Below, piece after piece: positions 1 to 7,701 of a stretch of DNA of 40,841 nt; the first letter of the stretch is position 1, and every line of letters begins with the position of its first letter. Below the pieces are notes generated by a model that was not told the DNA's origin, did no database searches, and saw nothing but the letters and a program-made list of their open reading frames with translations. The position numbers and the translations under genes were made by a program. Source of the stretch: Bryobacteraceae bacterium (GTDB lineage: Bacteria; Acidobacteriota; Terriglobia; Bryobacterales; Bryobacteraceae); assembly GCA_030039005.1 (NCBI GenBank), contig JASHQT010000105.1, positions 1-40,841 of the forward strand, in the 5' to 3' direction.

Positions 1-2
1 CG

Positions 3-539
3 AAAACCCGCGGCACAGCCGCTTTCCCGTTCCCTTCGGAGGTGACCGGCCAGTCCGCTGCGCAATGGATCGCTACCCACGATACCAAAACCATGCCCGA
101 GGCCCTGTTCTACTTCATTAGGGGTGCCTACTCGCTGCGCTGCCGCGGCAATGATGGCCGATACGTGGAGCTGTCCGGGCCATTTGGCGCGAAGCCGTTG
201 GAACTGGACGTAGGCTCCGGCAAAGGCGCGATTTGGTATTTCTGGGTCCGGGCGTTTGACCACAACGCGTTCGTGTGGGTGGTAACCGACGTTTCCCTGA
301 AATCCCTGACGAAACCCGATGGGATCCGGCTCATGGAACAGGTGAAGGAGCTGCTGAGCGCGCGGTTCGTGCAGGCGGTCTACCTTCGAAACGAGCCCTG
401 GTTCTTAGGCACCGCGCCGAATTCGCTCATCTACCTTTTCACGGATTCATTTCCCAGAATGACGTTGGAAGAATATAAGGCGACCAAGACCCTCTGGTGC
501 AATCAAAACGCGGGCTGCAAGTTCTATCTCATCTACTAG
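3..539 (+). CDS. hypothetical protein, probably 5'-truncated by the window edge
   Basis: The reading frame is open from the first complete codon to a TAG at 537-539, so the gene may begin outside the window. A GTG at 42 is the first usable internal start, but the purine-rich GGAGG directly abuts it, which is too close for a ribosome binding site. The visible product (about 165-178 residues) is soluble in appearance, with no signal peptide or membrane segment. It has an aromatic-rich centre (GAIWYFWVRAF) and an alternating beta/helix look. I do not recognise the family. It lies just upstream of an acyl-CoA ligase on the same strand (29 bp gap if that gene starts at 569), so they may be cotranscribed, but nothing links the functions. 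Confidence 0.6.
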   Translation, partial: KTRGTAAFPFPSEVTGQSAAQWIATHDTKTMPEALFYFIRGAYSLRCRGNDGRYVELSGPFGAKPLELDVGSGKGAIWYFWVRAFDHNAFVWVVTDVSLKSLTKPDGIRLMEQVKELLSARFVQAVYLRNEPWFLGTAPNSLIYLFTDSFPRMTLEEYKATKTLWCNQNAGCKFYLIY

Positions 540-568
540 CGTCACGCCTCGCGTGTTACCTTCAAAAT

Positions 569-2017
569 TTGGACCTTCTTCATCTCTTCGATCTTTCCTT
601 AATCGGCCGCCGCGATCAGACCGCCCTTGAATTCCAGGGCTCCACTTACACGTTCGGCGAAATCGACGCCCGCAGCAATCGCCTGGCGCAACTGCTCGCC
701 CAGCGCGGCCTCAAGACCGGTGACCGGCTGTGCGTTTACCTGGCCAACTGCGTCGAGATGATCGACCTGTACCTGGCCTGCGTCAAGCTCGGCGTCATTT
801 TCGTTCCCATCAACATCCTGTATCGCGAGCGCGAGCTGAATCACATCTTGACCGACGCCGAACCCGCCGCCGTGGTCTCCGCCAGCGAGTTCCCGAATCA
901 CGTCCCCATGTGGCATCCGGCCGATCTCACGCGCGAGGCCGCGGTATTTCCGAACGAACGTCCGCACCTCGCGCTCGATGGCGACACTCCCGCCGGCATT
1001 ATTTACACTTCCGGCACTACCGGCGTTTCCAAGGGCGCGATTCTCACGCACAACAATTTCGCCTCGAACGCGCTCAATCTCCTGGCCTGCTGGCAAATTT
1101 CGAACGCCGATCGTTTCCTGCTCACCCTCCCGCTCTTTCACGTCCACGGACTCGGTAACGGGCTGCACTGCTGGCTCATCGGCGGATTGCGCATGCGCCT
1201 GCTCGAGCGCTTCGAGCATCAAAAAGCCGCGGCGGAGTTCCTCGATTTCTGCCCCACGCTGTTCTTCGGCGTCCCGGCGATGTACGTCCGCCTGCTAGAT
1301 CTCCCCGCCGAGCAAGCGCGTGAGATTGGCGGCTTCATGCGCTTATTCGTCTCGGGCTCGGCGCCGCTCCCGGCGCAAATTTTCGACGAATTCCGCGCGC
1401 GCTTCGGCCACGCCCCGCTCGAGCGCTACGGCATGTCGGAAACGCTCATGAACATCAGCAATCCCTACGTCGGCGAGCGCCGTCCCGGCAGCGTCGGCCT
1501 TCCTTTGCCCGGCGTTTCGGTGCGCTTGCTCGATGCCGAAGGCCGCCCGGTGGGCTACGACGAAACCGGCGAAGTATACCTCAAAGGCCCTAACGTCTTC
1601 TCCGGTTACTGGCGCCGCGAGGAGGCCACGCGCGCCGCTTTCTTCGAGGGCTATTTCAAAACCGGCGACATCGCCACGCGCTCTCGCGACGGCTATTACA
1701 CGCTGTGCGGCCGCAAGAGTGACCTCATCATCTCCGGCGGCTTCAACATCTATCCGCGCGAGATCGAAGAATTTTTGCAAGAACAGGACGGGGTGGCCGA
1801 AGCGGCTGTTGCGGCGGCGCCCGATCGCGTGCGAGGCGAGGTACCCGTCGCCTACGTGGTCCCGACCCGCGGCATCGATATTCGCGATCTCGAAGCCGCC
1901 TGCCGCGAAAAGCTGGCGTCGTTCAAAATGCCGCGCGCGTTCATCCTCATCGACAAGCTCCCGCGCAATGCCCTCGGCAAGGTGCAAAAGCACCTGTTGC
2001 CCCGGCAGGAACTTTAG
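569..2017 (+). CDS. AMP-forming acyl-CoA synthetase, malonyl-CoA-synthetase (MatB)-like
   Basis: This is an ANL-superfamily ligase that adenylates a carboxylate and transfers it to CoA. Visible motifs in order are the P-loop YTSGTTGVSKGA, the LPLFHVHGLGN segment, the adenylate-binding RYGMSET, the hinge region KTGDIATRSRDGYY, GRKSDLIISGGFNIYP, and the C-terminal catalytic lysine in PRNALGKVQK. The combination of RYGMSE, SNPY and KGPNVFSGYWR matches malonyl-CoA synthetases better than long-chain ligases, so malonate or a methylmalonate-like acid is the likely substrate (inference). The frame is open back to a GTG at 497, which would overlap the previous gene by 43 bp. Family similarity begins at LFDLSLIGRRD, so I place the start at TTG 569; neither start has a good ribosome binding site. 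A cytoplasmic enzyme of about 482 residues. The MFS gene follows after 29 bp. Confidence 0.85.
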   Translation: MDLLHLFDLSLIGRRDQTALEFQGSTYTFGEIDARSNRLAQLLAQRGLKTGDRLCVYLANCVEMIDLYLACVKLGVIFVPINILYRERELNHILTDAEPAAVVSASEFPNHVPMWHPADLTREAAVFPNERPHLALDGDTPAGIIYTSGTTGVSKGAILTHNNFASNALNLLACWQISNADRFLLTLPLFHVHGLGNGLHCWLIGGLRMRLLERFEHQKAAAEFLDFCPTLFFGVPAMYVRLLDLPAEQAREIGGFMRLFVSGSAPLPAQIFDEFRARFGHAPLERYGMSETLMNISNPYVGERRPGSVGLPLPGVSVRLLDAEGRPVGYDETGEVYLKGPNVFSGYWRREEATRAAFFEGYFKTGDIATRSRDGYYTLCGRKSDLIISGGFNIYPREIEEFLQEQDGVAEAAVAAAPDRVRGEVPVAYVVPTRGIDIRDLEAACREKLASFKMPRAFILIDKLPRNALGKVQKHLLPRQEL

Positions 2018-2046
2018 AATAAGGCTTGAGCTCTTGATTCATCGAG

Positions 2047-3654
2047 ATGGAAACCACCCAGGCAACCTCGCCGCCGCGTAGCGGCACGTGGACGCCGCTC
2101 CTGTACACCTGGTTCCGCTGGCTGTGGATGGCCAACGTGGTCTCGAACGTCGGCACCTGGATGCAAAACGTCGGCGCGGCCTGGCTGATGACCGAGCTCG
2201 CGCCGTCCGCGTTGCTCGTCGCTCTGGTCCAGACCGCCACTAATCTGCCGGTCTTCCTGCTGGGCGTGCCGTCCGGCGCGATTGGCGATCTGTTCGACCG
2301 CCGCCGGCTACTGCTGTTGACGCAGGGGCTGATGCTCGCCGCCGCGGCCGTGCTGGGCGTACTCACGTTGCTGGGCGCCACGGGTCCCTGGACGCTGCTG
2401 TGGCTCACCTTTGCGCTCGGCCTCGGCGCTACCATGAACGGCCCCACCTGGCAGGCCATCATGCCGGACCTGGTCCCGCAGACCGAGCTTCCCGCCGCCA
2501 TCGCGCTGAACTCGGTCGGCTTCAACCTCGCGCGCGCCGTGGGTCCGGCGCTCGGCGGCGCGGTCGTCGCGGCCGTTGGGGCCGGGGCGGCATTTGTGCT
2601 CAACGCCATCTCGTTCGTCGGCGTGATGATCGTGCTCTTCCTATGGCGCCGTGGCCCGGAACATCAGCCGCAGCCTCTCTCCACCGAACGCGTCGGCGCG
2701 GCCATGCTCGCCGGAATGCGCTACGTGCGCTTTGCGCCGCCCATTCATTCGGTGCTGTTTCGGTCGGGCAGTTTTATCGTTTCAGCAGCGGCGTTATGGT
2801 CCTTGCTGCCGCTGATCGCCAAGGTGGAACTGCATCGCGAAAGCACGGGGTATGGCGTGCTGCTCGGCTGCCTAGGCGTGGGATGCATTCTGGGCGCGCT
2901 GATGCTGCACCGCATGCGCCAACTGCTCTCGCTCGACGTCATGGTCAGCGCCGCGGTGGCGCTGTTCGGCGCGCTCAATATCCTGCTCGCCTATCTCACC
3001 AGCTACGCCGCGGTGGCCGGCGCGCTCATTCTCACCGGCGTCTGCTGGATGACCGTGAATTCCACGCTCACCACCGCGACGCAAACCTCGGTACCCGGAT
3101 GGGTGCGCGCCCGCGCGCTCGCGGTTTACCTGCTGGTTTTTCAGGGCGCGATGGCCGTGGGCAGCGTGCTTTGGGGCGCGGTAGCCACGCGCATTGGGCT
3201 GCGCGCGACGTTCCTCGCCGCGGGCATGGCCCTGATCGCCGCCGCGGCGGCCACCTTCCGGATGCGGCTGGCCGGCCCGCGCGATCTCGATACGCGGCCC
3301 TCCGGGCACTGGCCGGAGCCGATCCTCGTTGTCGAGCGGCACGAAGAGCATGGACCCGTGCTGGTAACCGTGGAATATTCGATCTCGTCCGAAGACGCGC
3401 GCGAATTCGCTCGCGCCATGCGGCCCATGCGCAGGCTTCGCCGCCGCGACGGGGCGATTCGCTGGGGCCTGTTCGAGGATGCCGCCACTCCAGGCCGTTA
3501 CATCGAGACCTTCGTCGTGGAAAGCTGGGCCGAGCACGTGCGCCAGCACGAGCGCGTCACCGTCGCCGACCGCGAGATCGAAGAGCGGGCCTTCGCCTTT
3601 CATCAAGGCATCGACCCGCCGAAAGTCACGCACTGGATCGCCAGCAGCGATTAG
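2047..3654 (+). CDS. MFS exporter (MFS_3/EntS-like) with C-terminal soluble domain
   Basis: A 535-residue major facilitator with about 12 hydrophobic segments in residues 20-410. The N-terminal WLWMANVVSNVGTWMQNVGAAW stretch and the loop-2 motif GAIGDLFDRRR are typical of the MFS_3 'transmembrane secretion effector' family that includes enterobactin-exporter-like proteins. After the last membrane segment there is a soluble region of about 120 residues (from roughly 415) that looks like an alpha/beta ABM-type ferredoxin-fold domain, including VTVEYSIS and WGLFEDAATPGRYIETFVVESW. This extension is known in the family. Its cargo cannot be read from sequence. It starts with ATG 29 bp after the acyl-CoA ligase and may be cotranscribed with it. 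Its stop overlaps the convergent gene at 3651 by four bases. Confidence 0.88.
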   Translation: METTQATSPPRSGTWTPLLYTWFRWLWMANVVSNVGTWMQNVGAAWLMTELAPSALLVALVQTATNLPVFLLGVPSGAIGDLFDRRRLLLLTQGLMLAAAAVLGVLTLLGATGPWTLLWLTFALGLGATMNGPTWQAIMPDLVPQTELPAAIALNSVGFNLARAVGPALGGAVVAAVGAGAAFVLNAISFVGVMIVLFLWRRGPEHQPQPLSTERVGAAMLAGMRYVRFAPPIHSVLFRSGSFIVSAAALWSLLPLIAKVELHRESTGYGVLLGCLGVGCILGALMLHRMRQLLSLDVMVSAAVALFGALNILLAYLTSYAAVAGALILTGVCWMTVNSTLTTATQTSVPGWVRARALAVYLLVFQGAMAVGSVLWGAVATRIGLRATFLAAGMALIAAAAATFRMRLAGPRDLDTRPSGHWPEPILVVERHEEHGPVLVTVEYSISSEDAREFARAMRPMRRLRRRDGAIRWGLFEDAATPGRYIETFVVESWAEHVRQHERVTVADREIEERAFAFHQGIDPPKVTHWIASSD

Positions 3655-3992
3655 CGCGGCTCCAACCGCGCCTCGAACTCCGCCGGCACCAGATTCTCGT
3701 GCTCGTTTCGCTTGCGCCACTCTTGGGCGGTGACGAAGCCGATCTTCTGGCGCTTGGAATCGGACTGCAACACCCAGGCGATCTCCTTCATCGCCCACAG
3801 CGAAGGCCGCGTGCGGTCCAGGTAACGGTTGCATTCGGTGACACGCATCTCGATCTTGCGCTCCATGAGCATGCAGTACACACGCTCTTCGCTTTCCGCT
3901 GGGCCGCGCATCACCACGCCGTTGGCGCAGGAATCGCACAGACGGAGTGCATCGACGGATCGGGTTCCTTGGAAGACTTTGATCTGGGTCAT
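3651..3992 (-). CDS. small hypothetical protein with CxxC and two further Cys
   Basis: A cytoplasmic protein of about 113 residues starting MTQIKVFQG; a GTG at 4016 would add eight residues. It carries a CDSC pair followed by two more cysteines (VYCMLM and TECNRY) within about 40 residues, a pattern that could bind zinc or form disulfides, though no named zinc-ribbon motif is clear. The C-terminal half is charged, with WAMKEIAWVLQSDSKRQK. I recognise it only as a type of conserved hypothetical seen in Acidobacteria. It is convergent with the MFS gene and shares four bases with its 3' end. Confidence 0.6.
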   Translation of the reverse strand: MTQIKVFQGTRSVDALRLCDSCANGVVMRGPAESEERVYCMLMERKIEMRVTECNRYLDRTRPSLWAMKEIAWVLQSDSKRQKIGFVTAQEWRKRNEHENLVPAEFEARLEPR

Positions 3993-4196
3993 AAAATACC
4001 TGCCTTCGCGCACCAAGGCGCGGGTTCAAAAAGTACGGCTGACGCGGGAAGTTAACGGACGCCGAGGAGGACGCCCGCGCAAATTTTTGAGCGATCGTTA
4101 GATAGCAATGGCGCCTCCTGGAGAAGAAGTTGGGACCCGATCAAGATAACACGCACCGGCACGGCTCACCAAGAGATTTTTGATTAAGCTTGTTTA

Positions 4197-4212
4197 CCAC
4201 TTCGAGAAGTGG
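4197..4212 (-). terminator. short hairpin downstream of the TIGR03437 gene
   Basis: CCACTT and AAGTGG flank a four-base CGAG loop, 39 bp past the stop of the minus-strand surface-protein gene. On the minus strand it is followed by an A/T-rich run without a proper U-tract, so terminator function is only plausible. The rest of 3993-4250 shows no gene; it should hold the promoter of the Cys-containing gene. Confidence 0.3.
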
Positions 4213-4250
4213 CTGACCCCACGCCAGCCCCACGTTGGCGATACGAAGCC

Positions 4251-5987
4251 TTAGGGGTGGACGTTGATGGTAACGCCAGACTGCGTGCTATTTCCGCCGA
4301 TGCTGACGGCCACGGGCACGGAAGCGCCGGTAGAACTGCCAGTCGGCACCACCACGTTGATTTGGAACACACCGATGATGGAGCCCGGCACGACGCCGGC
4401 ATACGCGACGCCGGCGCTTGCATCCACACCGCCGATCTGCACGGTCGGCGTGGGCGACATCTGCGGGAGCGGCGACAGGGTAACAGGGATGATGAATCCG
4501 GTATTGGTGTTGGTGGCGCCGGGGAGCAGGGAGGTGTTGTAGTTGCCCTCGCCCGTCAGGAAGAGGGTGACGGTGTCTCCAATTTTCGCCGGGTTGGTAG
4601 TACTGTTCAAGGTGACTGCTCCGGTGTTTGCGCTGGTGTTGATCGCCGCCGCCTGGCCGGTGCCCGATCCGTCGGCGGTAAAGATTCCTGGCTCCGTGGC
4701 GGCGACGGTGACGGTCGAATTGGCAGGCGGATTGCTGCCGTTCGTCAGCACTACCGCGTTCGGGCCGAGGCCGCATTCATAGGGAACCTGCGCGGTCACC
4801 TGGTTGGCGCTGACATAGAGCAGCGGCGCGTTTTCGCCACCGATGGTCAGCGTCACGTTGCTTAGGTTCGTGGTTACATAGCCGTTGCTGATCGACATGG
4901 TGGCGGCGGTGGTGGGTCCGACATTGGACCCGAAGATCGTGATGAGTTCGCCCGGGCTGACGGTGGCGGTCGCGTAACTGGCCGCGTTGAAGATTCCATA
5001 GATCACCGGGGCGTTGGCTACGCTGATCGCGGTGACGGCCGAGTTCCCGCCCGGCTGCGGATTCTCCACGATGATATTCAAGTTTCCCGACGCGGTGAGC
5101 ATCGACGCCGGAACCACGGCCTCCAAGGCCGAATCGCTGATCACGGTGGTGGTGAGCGTGGTGGTGTTGGCTCCGATCTGCACCGCCACGACGCTGGCGG
5201 AATAGAAATTCGATCCCCGAAGAGTGATCACTTGGGCGGGGCCGTCGAGCGGAAGGATCGGCGGCCAAATGCTCGTAATGGTGGGGGTCTGACTGTTGAC
5301 CGTCACCCCCACGGCGATGTTCTGCGACTTGGCCGTCACGGCAGCGCCCGAGGCGACTATCGTGATGTTGGCGGTGTAAGGGGTCGCCGAAGGTGCCAGA
5401 CCCGCGGCGTTTACGCTCACCGTCAGCGTAGCCTGCTCGCCCGGTAGAACGATTCCCACCGTGGGCGATACCGACAGCCACGTCGCGCCTGGCGCTGCCG
5501 AAAACGAGATCGGCGAACCGTTCGTGGTCAATGTGACGGTCTGGGTCTGGGGCGGATTGGGTGGAGCGGTGAAGGTGAGTGTCGCCGGATTCAACGACAA
5601 TGTCGAGGGCGCCGCCGTTACGTTCAGCGTCACCGAAACCACCGAAGGCGCCGCCGCGCCAGTCACCGTGATCGTGACCGCGGACACATACTGCCCCACT
5701 GGAAGACTGGTAGGATTCACACTGACGCTCAGGGTCGCCGGAAGATTCCCGCTGTCGAGACTCACGGTCAGCCAAAAATCCGTGGCCGGCGTCGATGTCG
5801 TGAACGATGGTGTGCCGGAACTCGCCCGCAGCGATACGTTCTGAGATTTCGGCAGCGTCGTGGCGTCGGATTGATAGTTGAACGTCAGCGCTGCCGGCGT
5901 CGTAGTGACTGTGATGGTTTGTGCCTGGAGCCCGCAGACGAGAGCCGCCCCGCTTATAAATATCGTGCCCAAAAGTGTCTTGCCCAC
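4251..5987 (-). CDS. secreted surface protein with BACON-like, IPT/TIG and TIGR03437 C-terminal domains
   Basis: A 578-residue exported protein. Residues 1-23 are a signal peptide ending in a QAQ cleavage region. About 25-235 contain two or more immunoglobulin-like BACON-type repeats (SVSPTVGIVLPGEQATLTVSV and similar Thr/Ser/Val-rich strands). About 240-330 form an IPT/TIG domain (TSIWPPILPLDGPAQVITLRG). The C-terminal 230 residues match the 'Solibacter' TIGR03437 domain, recognisable from FNAASYA, VSPGELITIFGSNVGP and the quartet around VSANQVTAQVPYE. Composition is very rich in Thr, Ser, Val and Ala with a single Cys in the mature chain, as expected of an extracellular or cell-surface adhesin-like protein. 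The partner is unknown. The MaoC gene lies 40 bp upstream on the same strand. Confidence 0.88.
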   Translation of the reverse strand: MGKTLLGTIFISGAALVCGLQAQTITVTTTPAALTFNYQSDATTLPKSQNVSLRASSGTPSFTTSTPATDFWLTVSLDSGNLPATLSVSVNPTSLPVGQYVSAVTITVTGAAAPSVVSVTLNVTAAPSTLSLNPATLTFTAPPNPPQTQTVTLTTNGSPISFSAAPGATWLSVSPTVGIVLPGEQATLTVSVNAAGLAPSATPYTANITIVASGAAVTAKSQNIAVGVTVNSQTPTITSIWPPILPLDGPAQVITLRGSNFYSASVVAVQIGANTTTLTTTVISDSALEAVVPASMLTASGNLNIIVENPQPGGNSAVTAISVANAPVIYGIFNAASYATATVSPGELITIFGSNVGPTTAATMSISNGYVTTNLSNVTLTIGGENAPLLYVSANQVTAQVPYECGLGPNAVVLTNGSNPPANSTVTVAATEPGIFTADGSGTGQAAAINTSANTGAVTLNSTTNPAKIGDTVTLFLTGEGNYNTSLLPGATNTNTGFIIPVTLSPLPQMSPTPTVQIGGVDASAGVAYAGVVPGSIIGVFQINVVVPTGSSTGASVPVAVSIGGNSTQSGVTINVHP

Positions 5988-6027
5988 GCCTGCCTTATCG
6001 GTCTATAAGGTTTGAGCTTGAGCGGGC

Positions 6028-6471
6028 TCAGGCCGGCCGCCGCGGAACCCGAATCTTGCGCGTCATCGTCAGAATCAGCTCCCGCCGCTGGTTGTATCCA
6101 CGATGCTCAACGGCCACCACGCCGTCTTCGCTTTTCTCGATCACGCTCGATTCGGCATAAATCGTGTCCCCATGAAACACCGGACCCACGTGCCGGATGT
6201 CCCAATAGCCCAGCGTCGCCGTGGCGCGTCCTCCGATATCGGCCTGGCTCATCCCAATCACCAGGCTGATCACGATGGGGCCTTCCACCAACCTTCGTCC
6301 ATGCTGCGTTGCGGAGGCATAGTGCTCGTCGATGTGCACCGGATGCTGGTTCATGCTCAGCAGGCTGAATAGCGTGTCGTCGTATTCTTCGACGGTGCGG
6401 CCGGGCCAGTGTTGGAATTTCTGGCCCGGTTCCAGTTCTTCAAAATAGCGGCCGTAGGATGAGCGGGACAA
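6028..6471 (-). CDS. MaoC-like hot-dog dehydratase
   Basis: A 147-residue single hot-dog protein of the MaoC/(R)-hydratase family. The hydratase signature is visible as FSLLSMNQHPVHIDEHYA, with the catalytic Asn-x-x-His/Asp-type residues just before the helix, followed by VEGPIVISLVIGM. The C-terminal strand region (GDTIYAESSVIEKSE) is also typical. Members hydrate trans-2-enoyl-CoA thioesters or dehydrate branched dicarboxylyl-CoAs; the length and FEELEPGQKFQHWPGRTVEEYD start recall the mesaconyl/methylmalyl-CoA dehydratase-like branch. The substrate cannot be assigned. The annotated start is TTG at 6471 and is not certain. Upstream on the same strand lies the YXWGXW-repeat gene, 42 bp away. 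Confidence 0.82.
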   Translation of the reverse strand: MSRSSYGRYFEELEPGQKFQHWPGRTVEEYDDTLFSLLSMNQHPVHIDEHYASATQHGRRLVEGPIVISLVIGMSQADIGGRATATLGYWDIRHVGPVFHGDTIYAESSVIEKSEDGVVAVEHRGYNQRRELILTMTRKIRVPRRPA

Positions 6472-6513
6472 CTCACGAACATATCATGAGACGCCCGTGG
6501 ACGACCTCTGGCC

Positions 6514-6843
6514 CTAGCGCCAGTAGCCGCGATGATAATAATGGTGGCCGTGGTCCACGCGATAAGCGGGGCCGACCCAAACACGATGGCCGTGCGGCGG
6601 CTGCGCCCATCGGCCGCCCACCCACACCCAGGACCCGCCGTTCCAATCGTAATAGCCATTGGTCCACACGTAACCCGGCCCCGGCGCAACTCCTACCGGT
6701 CCCGGTGCGACCTGCGGCGGCGGTGGGGCGCTCCCCACGCTAATGCCGAAGTCGACACGAGCTGACGCCGGCGTGACGAAGGGCGTGACGAAACAAGTCC
6801 CCAGTGCAATTGCGCCTGTGGCTAGGATTCGTTTGAATTTCAT
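6514..6843 (-). CDS. YXWGXW-repeat secreted protein
   Basis: A 109-residue exported protein. The start is the ATG at 6843, preceded by a strong GAGGAGG ribosome binding site at the right spacing; longer upstream frames lack one. Residues 1-27 are a signal peptide (MKFKRILATGAIALGTCF, ending near ASA). A proline/glycine linker is followed by Trp/Tyr/Gly repeats (GYVWTNGYYDWNGGSWVWV, GGRWAQPP) and a His/Tyr-rich tail. This matches the YXWGXW/BcpO-type repeat family of periplasmic or outer-membrane-associated proteins, whose role is not established. The 3' end is 42 bp from the MaoC gene. Confidence 0.8.
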   Translation of the reverse strand: MKFKRILATGAIALGTCFVTPFVTPASARVDFGISVGSAPPPPQVAPGPVGVAPGPGYVWTNGYYDWNGGSWVWVGGRWAQPPHGHRVWVGPAYRVDHGHHYYHRGYWR

Positions 6844-6984
6844 GATTCCTCCTCGTTTTGAGAAGAGGCACGCCGGTTTCCAAAACATAAACGAATGAAA
6901 ACGGGAGCCAAGTAATTGCGCCGGAGGAAAATTTTCCCGAGTTGCGCCGTTGCCAAAGTATCCCGAACTGGTTGATCCTAAGAC

Positions 6985-7242
6985 GTGACAAAAACCACTA
7001 AGGCCGGCCACGTTCGAGCCTATGTATACAACAGCTACGTCGCTCCAGCACGGAGGCAAAAAGCCTCCCACGTGGAGATCACGTCCGGCGACGTAGGTAA
7101 GGCCCTCGGTATGACCGACAGGATGCCACTTGTCTGCTCAGCGATCGAAGCCCAGGCGTTCCGAGTCAAGCATGGGCTCCGGCTGGTGAGAAGGACAGGA
7201 CCCCACGCTGGTGCTACGGTGGTCTGGACGTTCTCTCTCTAG
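6985..7242 (+). CDS. small conserved hypothetical protein (SGDV...RMPxVCSA type)
   Basis: An 85-residue basic protein starting at a GTG. The stretch EITSGDVGKALGMTDRMPLV followed by CSAI, and the C-terminal LVRRTGPHAGATVVWTF, recall a widespread small protein often seen in prokaryotic accessory regions, in which SGDVHK.LG..NRMP.VCSA and a GP..G....F ending are conserved. Its function is unknown. The protein has no membrane segment. No good ribosome binding site precedes the GTG. It is convergent with the Rap1a-like gene (8 bp between stops) and divergent from the YXWGXW gene, with 141 bp between. Confidence 0.6.
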   Translation: MTKTTKAGHVRAYVYNSYVAPARRQKASHVEITSGDVGKALGMTDRMPLVCSAIEAQAFRVKHGLRLVRRTGPHAGATVVWTFSL

Positions 7243-7250
7243 GCCCATAG

Positions 7251-7613
7251 TCATTTCCCCGCCCGACAAGGGAACGATTCCATGAGCGCTCTGAGGAGCA
7301 GCGCTGGAACGAGCGTCTTGTCGAGTTCTGATTTCGGCGTCACTCGGCGGAGCTGCTCGATTTGTCGGTCAACCATCTTGAGATAGTCGTTTCCGTCCAA
7401 CGGCATTGAGTCCTGATCACAGTACATTGGAGGTTCGCCTTGCCTCTTCATCCAGAAATCGGCCCAGCTCAGGCCCTGACCGACACCATTTAGATAGATG
7501 CCATTAACCGTTCGGTCGCCACTCAGGTATGCCTTAACGGTCATGTCCGCCAGACAGTTTGGAATGGTAACCAGCCACAGGGCGAAGCACAACAATTGCG
7601 CTTTCGTTCGCAT
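7251..7613 (-). CDS. exported Rap1a/Tai-like protein (orphan immunity-like)
   Basis: A 120-residue protein with an N-terminal signal peptide (MRTKAQLLCFALWLVTIPNC). I choose ATG 7613; the frame is open to 7655 but adds only an unlikely prefix. The mature part has the spacing seen in Rap1a/Tai-type immunity proteins: an early GYLNG-like region (NGIYLNGVGQGLSW), a Cys in MYCDQDSMPLDG, a helix ending in LDKTLVPALLLRALMESFPC. In that family the two cysteines form a disulfide and some members neutralise type VI amidase effectors in the periplasm. No effector or secretion gene is visible nearby, so this is better read as the common environmental form of unknown role. Confidence 0.6.
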   Translation of the reverse strand: MRTKAQLLCFALWLVTIPNCLADMTVKAYLSGDRTVNGIYLNGVGQGLSWADFWMKRQGEPPMYCDQDSMPLDGNDYLKMVDRQIEQLRRVTPKSELDKTLVPALLLRALMESFPCRAGK

Positions 7614-7701
7614 GCGAGGAATTCTACACCACCGCGTCAAGTAGAGTGTTAACACGACGGCATCGCCGTTCCTTCAACTAATGCGGAGTCCGCCTGAGCG
7701 G

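Noticed and set aside
497..568. Longer GTG start for the acyl-CoA ligase
   Set aside because: It would overlap the upstream gene by 43 bp, has no ribosome binding site, and adds residues outside the family's usual start.
2872..4029. 385-aa minus-strand open frame under the MFS transporter
   Set aside because: Antisense shadow; the plus-strand MFS protein and the small minus-strand gene at 3651-3992 explain the region.
4777..5775. 332-aa alternative frame inside the TIGR03437 gene
   Set aside because: Shifted frame of a repetitive Thr/Val-rich gene, with no signal peptide or domain.
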